Source of the DNA: Amoebophrya sp. AT5.2
Taxonomy: Eukaryota; Sar; Dinophyceae; Syndiniales; Amoebophryaceae
NCBI GenBank assembly: GCA_005223375.1
Contig: RXOD01006289.1
Span: forward strand, 1 to 10,760
Direction of reading: 5' to 3'
DNA: 10,760 bases
The notes under the pieces were generated by a model. The model ran no database searches and was not told where the DNA came from. It saw only the letters and a program-made list of their open reading frames with translations. The position numbers and the translations under genes were made by a program. Shown one piece after another: positions 1 to 7,287 of this stretch (positions are counted from its first letter, which is position 1; each line of letters opens with the position of its first letter).

Positions 1-1258
1 CGGCCGTCAACTGGTCGCCGTCGTCGAGGTAGCGCCCGAACGTGTAGCCGTCTTCCTGATCGTGATCCTCGTTTCGTGTAGCCGCGATTTCGTGGTACTG
101 GCGCCGCTCCAGCGTGGCGGGCTGCCGCGGGGGGCTGGACAACATTGCGGTTCTCACCTGCTGGTGCTGGGGACGATGTGGATCACCGCCGACCCCGACG
201 ACGCTCTTTGCCATGAGTTCTTCGTCCGCGGTTTGCAGCACGTTGCGGAGCAGTTTCCGCTTCGACTTGCCGAAAAAGGACTGCGGATCCGCGGGAGAAG
301 GCGTGCCGGATTTCGCGCGCGTGCTGCTGCGTCCGCCGTCACTGTCGCAACTAAATGGAGACGGCAGAGCAGAGGAACTCGCACTGCCGGTCGTCGCCGC
401 ACGTGCACCCCCCGAGGAACTACAACTACCTTTCGATTCTTTCGTGAACGCGCTGCCTCGTCGTGGTGGAACCACGTCCTTCACCTTCTGCTGGTGGCTC
501 GGCGCGGTGGCGCGACGGCCGCGCAAATGTGGCTGGCTACACGTCGCCCTGGGGGACGCAGACGCGGAATCTTGGTGGTTGACGCGCGTAGAGGGAGCTG
601 TTGCGGTGACCGGCGTAGTCTTTGCGGAACCGCTGTTGCTGCTGCTGTCGCGGTTGCTCGCTGAGAGCTCCGCCACCGCCTTCGCGCGGGCAGAAAGCGG
701 AAACTGCTCCGCGGATGTTTTCAGCTGCCCACGCGGACGACGATCTCGACTTGTTGCTTCTTCTCCCGTCTCCTCGCAGTAGTTCACCAGCGAGAAGTGA
801 GAAGTAGGTGGCTCCGGCGCTTTTTTGTCCTCTGCGAGTGTCGCAGCCCCGGACGCTGTCGCGATCGTATCCTCACTTTTCCTGGCACCATCTTCAGTTG
901 TTCCTCTCGTCGTCGTCGTCGTCGGTGCTTCTTGAGAAGAGGGGCCAGTAACCACTTTCAGGCTCTGCTCGTCCTTGTCGTCTTGCTTTCGCTTCCCAGC
1001 TAGAACCTCACTCACGGAACCCCTCACGTCAGCAGCCGCATTTTCAATTTCGTCTCGCGCGCACGGTCGTGAACCAAGTAGCGGCGGCTTCTGGCTTGCA
1101 GTTTCAGGCCGCAAGGACGGCGCAAGGATCGGACTACCTTGGATGCTTGAATTTCCTTCGACGAGGCGCGCAGAATACAGCTGAAAATTCAAGTCTGGAG
1201 CGCTTTCGGTGCTAAGCCGAAAGTTCAGCAGCGCGTCGCCGTCGTCGAGGTTCAACAT
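1..1258 (-). CDS. Disordered Ser/Thr/Ala-rich protein, N-terminal 419 codons (runs off left edge)
   Basis: Reading the minus strand from the ATG at 1258, the frame stays open for 419 codons to the window edge, so the 3' end is missing. An in-frame TGA lies about ten codons upstream, and this is the first ATG after it. The N-terminus (MLNLDDGDALLNF...) is mildly acidic. The rest is low-complexity Ser/Thr/Ala/Arg, with a run of five Thr codons near 920 and several Ser runs. One ordered-looking basic segment, FFGKSKRKLLRNVLQ, falls near residues 327-342, and the visible end is acidic and richer in aromatics. I recognise no family. The ORF is much longer than the opposing plus-strand frames, whose Cys/Trp/Arg-rich translations look like shadows. 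A donor-like CAG/GTGAGA lies near position 150, but the frame continues sensibly past it, so no intron is drawn. The ORF may instead be a 3' exon of the upstream kinesin gene (see findings). Confidence 0.72.
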   Translation of the reverse strand, partial: MLNLDDGDALLNFRLSTESAPDLNFQLYSARLVEGNSSIQGSPILAPSLRPETASQKPPLLGSRPCARDEIENAAADVRGSVSEVLAGKRKQDDKDEQSLKVVTGPSSQEAPTTTTTRGTTEDGARKSEDTIATASGAATLAEDKKAPEPPTSHFSLVNYCEETGEEATSRDRRPRGQLKTSAEQFPLSARAKAVAELSASNRDSSSNSGSAKTTPVTATAPSTRVNHQDSASASPRATCSQPHLRGRRATAPSHQQKVKDVVPPRRGSAFTKESKGSCSSSGGARAATTGSASSSALPSPFSCDSDGGRSSTRAKSGTPSPADPQSFFGKSKRKLLRNVLQTADEELMAKSVVGVGGDPHRPQHQQVRTAMLSSPPRQPATLERRQYHEIAATRNEDHDQEDGYTFGRYLDDGDQLTA

Positions 1259-1403
1259 CTCGCCGGAAATAATGCCGCCCTGGTGTCATAGCAATGAGAT
1301 CGATTTTCTTGTGTGGGGTTTGGGCTTCGAAGACAACGTTAAATACACCGACCGGGAGCGGGTCAGAATCAAACATCAACATCAAAAATGCGCAGCTTTT
1401 GAG

Positions 1404-1447
1404 TGATTTTTTTGAATTTCAAATTTTTAATTTTTATTTTTTACATT
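1404..1447. repeat. Left AT-rich block bordering the 57-bp array
   Basis: This is an almost pure A/T stretch (plus strand T-rich) containing AAATTTTTAATTTTTATTTT. A similar block with the same order of A and T runs lies at about 2250-2292 on the other side of the array. The two are in direct orientation, and each is followed by CAT and a pyrimidine-rich step. Confidence 0.55.
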
Positions 1448-1515
1448 TCCAGGCGGGTCCTTGAGTTCATCTACCTGCTAAAGTGAGTGGATGCAAAATA
1501 CAGCTTTACGGACCC

Positions 1516-2243
1516 ACGTGGATGCGACACTTACAACACGCACCACTGCCACGGTAATGCTTGGAAGCGTCTTCACATGTGGTGACTACAAACCATATCA
1601 CCACCACAGAAACGCCTTGCTTGGAAACGTCTCGTGTGATGCTCATAAAACCGTATCACCGCCAACAAAGCGACATGCTTTGAGGCGTCACATCCATGTG
1701 ATGGTTAAAAACCGTATCACCAACACTAAAAAGAGTGCTGCTCCACATGTGATGGCTGCAAACGGTATTACCGCCAATGAAGTGATGTGCTTGGAGGCAC
1801 CACATGTGATGGTAAGAAAAACACATCACCTGTCTGAAGTGCTGTGCTTGAAGGCATCACATGTGATGGTAAAAATAATATCACCACCACTGAAGTATCA
1901 TGCTTGTATATGATGCTCACTTCGTATCACCACCAATGGAGTGCCATGCTTGGAGGCGTCAGCGTCACATGTGATGACTACAAACCGTATCACCACCAGT
2001 CAAAACCCACGCCTGCAGGCGTCACATGTGCTGCTTACAAACCGTATCACCAGCACTGAAGTACTGTGATTTGAGCCGTCGCGTGTGATAGCTAAAAACC
2101 GTACAACCACTGTCACTTAAGTCAGTGCTATGCTTGGAAGCATCGCATGTGATGACTAAAAAACCGTATCCCAACCACTTAAGTGTTGTGTTTGGAGGCA
2201 TCACATAAATCTGTGGGGACCACCATTATATGATCACCACCCA
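1516..2243. repeat. Degenerate 57-bp minisatellite, about 12 units
   Basis: The C(A/G)TGTG(A) element recurs at about 1576, 1633, 1695, 1746, 1803, 1860, 1968, 2025, 2082 and 2146, with a decayed unit near 1911 and a partial one near 2204. Most steps are exactly 57 bp; the exceptions are 51, 62 and 64. Each unit carries, in order on the plus strand, CACATGTGATG, an A-rich stretch, CCGTATCACC, ACTGAAGTG and (A/G)TGCTTGGAGGCGTC. The arms GTGAT and ATCAC, separated by about 13 bp, are complementary in most units, so each unit could form a small hairpin. In the unit at 1695 the pairing extends to GGTT/AACC. CACATGTG, a self-complementary 8-mer, is exact in at least six units. Divergence between units suggests an old array rather than a recent expansion. 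Confidence 0.9.
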
Positions 2244-2249
2244 CGTACT

Positions 2250-2292
2250 TTTTAAAATTTAGAAATTTAACTTTTTATTTTAATTTTTTTCA
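2250..2292. repeat. Right AT-rich block bordering the array, possible 3' UTR of kinesin
   Basis: This AT-rich stretch contains AAATTTAACTTTTTATTTTA and resembles the block at 1404-1447 in direct orientation. On the minus strand it begins about 28 nt after the kinesin stop and includes AATAAA, so it may simply be the 3' UTR. The resemblance to the other flank could also come from shared low complexity. Confidence 0.5.
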
Positions 2293-2319
2293 TCCTGGTC
2301 ATCGCTCAAGCAATCATAC

Positions 2320-5300
2320 TCATACCTCCTCAGATGCTGCGGGTTCGATGGGTGAGAGGGCGAAAGCCTTGCTGCCGGAGTCCATCACGGGATCGCCAGG
2401 CTGTGTCTCGACTGCGGGTAATCTAGTGGGCGATGCGTACAGTCGAAATCCGCCGCTATCCGCTGGTGGCACAACTTTTTGACTTGCTTCCACCCCTCCC
2501 CCATCCTGAAAGGGCTGCTTCTTGCCAATTCTGGCGCTCAGAGGCGGGTCTTGCACATCCTCGCGACCCTCTTCTCCTTCATCCGGCTCGCCCGCTACGG
2601 ACCGCTCCTCGGAGTCCTGACTGTAATCCAGCAGCGATCCCGAAGACGCGTTCATTACCACGGCTGTTTGTTGGGTTGCTGCAGCAGCTGTATTGTTCCT
2701 AGTTGTTGCATCCCTTGCACCATCTGCCACTGCTTCGTCCAGGTCCAGCGCACTTTGGTACAGCTGACTGCAGGACGCAGTATGCTCCAGCACCGAAGAT
2801 GTTGTCAACATCGTGTGCGGGGGAAGGCTCGTGGTGCTGCGGAATTGCTCGTCATTCTCCGCAACAGTCGGAGCAAGAGCGTCGATCCTGCCCGTGCTCG
2901 ATGACACTGCGGAGGAAGTAGATGTCGCGGCTTCCACGCGACTCTCGTCCCCATGCAGCGTCTCCACGACCGCTGGCCCCTTCGTACCATCCAAAACCTC
3001 CGAAGCGTCCTCCTCCAGCGTGGGAGTGAAGGCCTCGTCGTAATCGTAAATCACCGCGCGGTCATGCAAGTTTTGGCTTTCTTGAAATAAGTGTTGTAGT
3101 TTGGAACCACCGCCGCCGCGGTCGGAGGTTGTACCGCTCTCCTGCTTGATTTTCTGCTGTTCGGCCGGCGGTGGTGACTGCTCCAATTGCGAGAACACCG
3201 AAACGTCGAGCAGCGCGTTAACCCTGGTATTTTCCGCCCTGCTGGCCGGCGCAGTCGCTAAGTCGCTGGGGGCGTCCGGCTTTCTAGTACCTGGCACCGT
3301 CCTTTCCTGCATGAGGCGGTGCCGAATATCATCCACGGTGACCCGCTCCGGCCGGCGCGAGGAGGACGGGGATGCTTGCTTCTGGGCCTGCTGCGGCTTC
3401 ATCAGGTTGCTCTTGATGCCCGACTTCTTGCCCTTGCTGATACGGTGGCCGCTCGCGCTGGCAGGCGTCGAATTCCCTGAGGCCGAGCCTCGAGCGTCAA
3501 TCAGGCGCTTCAGTCGCGCGAGGTCCAGCCTCTGTTCAGTCGCGCCGCAGTTCAATACCGATGACGAGGCAGTGAAGGCAGTCGGTGGGGCCGCCTTCTT
3601 CCGTATGTTTTTGCCTACTTCTTCTGATGTGCCCAAGGTTCTTGTCATCGACGGCGCAGCTCCTGATTTGGGTGTCGACTTCTTTCGAGCCCCGGAGCCG
3701 GCTGGTCGTGAGTTTGCCTCTATCCTGCAGCTCTGCTCGTTCTCGTCCCCCGCCGCGGAGCATGAGGACGAGGACGCGCAGGCAGATGACGCAACCGCGA
3801 GTTCCTTCGCGATAGAGGTGCACCCGATAGCGTCGCCGTGAGATGTTGGCAGACCATCGATCATGCTCTTGATTCCGCGTGAGAGCAAGGCCTCCTCGGC
3901 CTTGAGTTTGTTCCTTGAATCCGGGTAGTAGAACAACGCACCCTGCCGCGAATTCTCTTCTTCATCAGAAGGATCATCCGCTCCACCAGGCGACGCCGCA
4001 TCCCGCAACGAAGCGGTGGACGAAGAGTCGGATGATGTCGCTCGTGCGCAATTAATATCGTGGTCGTGGTCGGCTTGTAGTTGTAGTTCTTCTTTTTGTA
4101 CTAGTTTCTGTTTTTTCGACCACGGGGATTGCTCGCGCGAAGTCGTTCCGCAGCTGCTGAAACTTACGTTCAACAGGGGATTTCCGTCTCCGTCTCTGCC
4201 GCCTTCCAGATCAATGCGCTTTGCGAGCAGTTCTTTTTCCTTCTGCAGCTCGTGGTTCGCGGTCACCAAAACCTGCACGGTTTTTGTGTGCAGGTTCTTC
4301 ATTTTTCTGTACTTTTCCTTCAGCCGCGAGTAGGCTTCCGTCGAAACGACGGATGAGCTAGCGCCGTGAGAACGGGCGACGGAGGACTTCCCCGAGCGCC
4401 CACTGCGGGTGGAAAAATTGCTCCCAAGTTTGTTCTGGCGATTACCGCGATGAACACCTCGCGTCCTCCCTGACGGCGTCGCGCTTTCTCCGAGCCGCAT
4501 CGTGGCGCCTGAAATTGTTCCGGCCCCGTCTGACGGCGTGTAGTTGACCGTACTGTCACCTCCAGTGGTGCCGCTGCGCTCTCGTAGTCGCCGCTCCTGA
4601 TCGCGCACAGACAGGCTGCTGCTAGCATCGATGGATTGAAGTAGACCACCCCCGTCGTCCACACCTCCCCGCCCCACACCACCAGAGCGGCTCTTGTGCA
4701 GCGACCGGGCGCTTGAGCGCGGTTCCGGCGAGCAGGACTGCCTCGCATCCTCGAACAAATCCGATGTCCGCCCCGTCGGCGTCACTCCCTGATCTCTACT
4801 TGTCCACCCCACACTGCCCCCACTTCGTACCGCTGCATGATCATGATGAGGATCCAATTCTACTGAGTCCTTGTCCCCGAAATCGTCCACCAAAACCCCC
4901 CGCTCTCCGTAGTGCTCGCGCAGGCTCGCTGCCAATAGCCGGCCCCTCTCTACTCCGCCCAGCGCCCGGCCCTCGTCCTCCCCCATCGAGAACAGCCGCA
5001 GCTCACCCGTCTCCTTCGACGGTGCCTTCAGAAACACCTGCTTGCGCTTGTTCCGAATGCTTTTGCAGTCGACGGCCATTTGCAACGTCGACGTCGTGTA
5101 GCAGAGGCTGTGGGCCAATGGGTTGACGCAGAAGATCAAAAAGATCCCGCACGACGGCTGCACGTAGTCGAAAAGCGCGCGATTCAGCACGGACTGTCGT
5201 TTGTCCGCTTCGTTCAGGCAGCCTTTCTGCAGCTGCCGCAAGAGCCGTGCGAGGGTGGAGAGAGAGGTGTTCAAAATCGACCTTTCCCCCCGCTGCCGTC

Positions 5301-6616
5301 GGTGGTGCTGCGCGGCACGGCGCTTCTGCTCGGTGGTGTTGTTGGGTAAAGAGGAGCCGAAGACGAGGTCGTCGTGGATTTCCGCCGATGTTGAGGACCC
5401 TCCGCCTCCAACTCCTGGTTGCTGCAGATAAAGCTGCAATTTGCTGCCGTTGAGAGTGTCCTCGTCGCGCTCGGAACCGGCAAGGTCAACCAGGGTGAGG
5501 GTGCCCTTCGTACGCCGGACCTTGTTCTCAGCGCTGATCTGGAGGATGCAATGGGAACGCGAACTGCGCTGGTTCAAGGAGGACACATCGGACTTGCGGT
5601 TGCTCACCTGTTAGTTTTGGTAAAGGGTGGAGGTGGTGCGTGCTCGTCAAGCTCGCAGTCGCATTCCATTTCCACTGACATCATAGATAAAGAAGTTTCA
5701 AAAACAAAGTAAAAGTAAAAGTAAAAGAGTAGATTTTTACCGCGTTCTCCAGCAGGTCTAGGCACTGGATCGCGTTTTTGCAATACGCCACGTTGTACTT
5801 GAATCTCTGCGTCTTCAGGAAGATCTGCTCCTGCTGCAGTTTCACCTCCCGAGCCTCGTCCGCGTCTTCCGGTGCCGCGAGCAAGTCCGTTAACGTGTCC
5901 CCAAATATTTCGAAACACCGCACCTCCAGACGATCAACCAGTGGTTCCACACCACGTCTCTGCTCCGCCAGGCAGTTGAAAAGCCCCCGAATGAAGTGGT
6001 GGCTCAGGCCGGGTTCGTCCTCGGAGCCGAAAACCGAGTGCGTCTTCCCGCTGCTCGTCTGCCCGTAGCAGAAAATCGTTTCGTGGACGCCGCTAAACAC
6101 CGAGGCGACGACCCTGTTAGTGGCTGCGCCGTCCTCTGGAGGTGTTGCGCTTCGTGCGTCTTGCCCGTTGATTGCGTTGAAGAGTGCGAGGTTGTCGTCG
6201 GCGGGCGAAAAAACCTTGCGGAAACGATACTCCTCGAGAACCGAACCGCGGTCGAAAAATAACCGGTCCTCTTCAGAGGGGTTATTTGGGTTGGCACTGC
6301 TGCTGGCGCGATCCCGGTGGTCTTTCCGAGGACTCCTCGAAGAAGAAGTAGCCGTGCTTGGACACCAGCACACGACTTCGTTCTTGATGGCAGAGGGAGC
6401 AGTAGTAGTCGCTGGGGCAAATGGGAATCCCCGTGGTCCAAGAAAGTTGCTATCCTCAGTGTAGTTGTCCACCGGGCGAATGCGCACGAAGACAGAACTC
6501 TCCACGCCTCGGGCGGACTTGTTGTGCTGCTGCGCTTTAGCAATGCTGGCCTTCGCGCTGTCACGCAGTTTTGGCTGCGCCGAAGAGCCGGAGGATGCTG
6601 ACACGGACGCCGGCAT
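2320..6616 (-). CDS. Divergent N-terminal-motor kinesin, 1387 aa, two exons
   Basis: Predicted microtubule motor ATPase. Exon 1 is 6616-5741 (292 codons) and exon 2 is 5607-2320 (1095 codons plus TGA); the join is phase 0 and reads LLENA/VSNRKSDVSSLNQRSSRSH. The motor spans about residues 40-482. It shows the beta-1 motif VRIRP (44-48), the P-loop GQTSSGKT (185-192), FEIFGDTLTDLL (235-246), switch I NQRSSRSH (304-311) and switch II DLAGSE (333-338). These nucleotide-contacting motifs are intact. Two features are odd: an insert of about 60 Gly/Ser/Asn/Arg-rich residues after switch II (339-401, usually a short loop), and the usual YRDSKLT-type motif, which is replaced by RQSVLNRAL. A further insert occupies about residues 52-115. 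The tail of about 900 residues is mostly disordered, with one clear coiled coil near 717-760 (RLKEKYRKMKNLHTK...). I cannot assign a kinesin subfamily. The start is the first in-frame ATG of the motor exon, context GCAAAAATG. Confidence 0.93.
5608..5740 (-). other. Kinesin intron, 133 bp, phase 0
   Basis: On the minus strand the donor is GCG/GTAAAAAT at 5740 and the acceptor AACTAACAG/GTGAGC ends at 5608. Removing it restores the kinesin segment between the alpha-3 region and switch I (L...ENA then VSNRK...NQRSSRSH), which is strong evidence for this exact splice. Just inside the donor there are three tandem TTTTAC hexamers (plus strand GTAAAA at 5709-5726), complementary to the donor's own GTAAAA. 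TAAC of CTAACAG sits directly at the acceptor. Confidence 0.92.
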
Positions 6617-7287
6617 TTTTGCAGAAAGAAAATGTGAGTGGTGAAAGTTCTTGTAGCAGGGCCCGATGGATTAGGGCTGATTGGGCACCATGCTAGAGTA
6701 AAAGGCTGCACAAGATGAACAAGCATGCAAATTCAGCTTCAGCTTGCAGCTACATAGATAAAGCTAAAAAACCAACAAATCGACAGGTCTTTGACGAGAG
6801 AAGCAAGCGCCCCCTTCTCTCGATCTCCACATCATTCGCGAGTCTCGATTTCTCGATTGATTTTGATACTAGTATACACCTGTCCGGTGCCGGTGTCTCT
6901 GCTTTCTCGCTCTGTTTCATCGCTCAACAGAGCTCCACTTATGATCAAAGAAACCGTGCGCGTCCGCCCCGGTTCATCCTTCCTCTTGATTACCAGTTAA
7001 AACCGCTGCTTGTGAATGCGCAAGGTTGATGTTGGAGGCAATACCGTAACCGTTTCGACGTTTTTTTCATGGGCACGGGTCTGCCTAAACATCACGTTCC
7101 CATGGTTTCTTTTGCTATGAGCAGAAATTTGATGGTTCTGTTCCTCACCTTCCGTGGTGGAGCCCACCGAAGGCAGGTAGATAGTGCTGTTGATGTCTGC
7201 CAGCACCGGGGCCCAAAAAAAGCATGAATGGTCTTCAACTTCTTCAGTTATCATGTTGGACTCGTATTACGAAGATGATCCATGACC
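6617..7287. promoter_or_regulatory. Spacer upstream of kinesin, presumed promoter and 5' UTR
   Basis: These 671 bp separate the coiled-coil gene's stop from the kinesin ATG. No ORF here has convincing composition. The plus strand carries TCTCGAT three times within 40 bp (6818-6824, 6843-6849, 6851-6857), which reads ATCGAGA towards the kinesin, about 200-240 bp before its ATG. A 10-bp palindrome, ATACTAGTAT, follows at about 6866-6875. Pyrimidine-rich stretches ending in AG lie within 120 nt of the kinesin ATG and could accept a cis or trans splice. No TATA box is evident. The regulatory role is inferred from position only. Confidence 0.4.

Larger units (their letters stand above)
1259..2319. 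other. Spacer between kinesin stop and left-edge gene
   Basis: This stretch of about 1.06 kb has no convincing gene. From the right it holds an AT-rich block (about 2250-2292) just after the kinesin stop, a degenerate 57-bp tandem repeat (about 1516-2243), a second AT-rich block (about 1404-1447), and about 145 bp of mixed sequence leading to the ATG at 1258. On the minus strand the right AT-rich block contains AATAAA at 2279-2274, about 41 nt after the kinesin stop. It could be a polyadenylation signal, though many protists do not use AATAAA. Confidence 0.6.

Noticed and set aside
62..782. Two overlapping plus-strand ORFs of about 200 codons
   Set aside because: They overlap each other and the 419-codon minus-strand frame. 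Their translations are Cys/Trp/Arg-rich in the way antisense of Ser/Ala-rich coding DNA usually is.
1491..2059. Plus-strand ORFs of 140 and 71 codons across the tandem array
   Set aside because: They stay open only because the repeat period is 57, a multiple of three. Indels of other sizes move the frame between units, and the translation is just the repeat (HVMV... every 19 residues).
1516..2243. CRISPR array
   Set aside because: There is no alternation of identical repeats with unique spacers: the whole 57-bp unit is repeated and diverged, and the DNA is eukaryotic.
3101..3841. Plus-strand ORF of 246 codons
   Set aside because: It lies wholly opposite the kinesin tail, whose frame continues directly from the motor domain. 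It is an antisense shadow.
6004..6726. Minus-strand ORF of 240 codons overlapping the kinesin start
   Set aside because: It is in a different frame from the motor motifs and carries none of its own. Its Arg/Thr/Pro-rich translation is a frame-shifted reading of kinesin exon 1.
6997..7254. Minus-strand ORF of 85 codons between the two main genes
   Set aside because: It is short and isolated, with no splice site joining it convincingly to either neighbour; treated as untranslated spacer.
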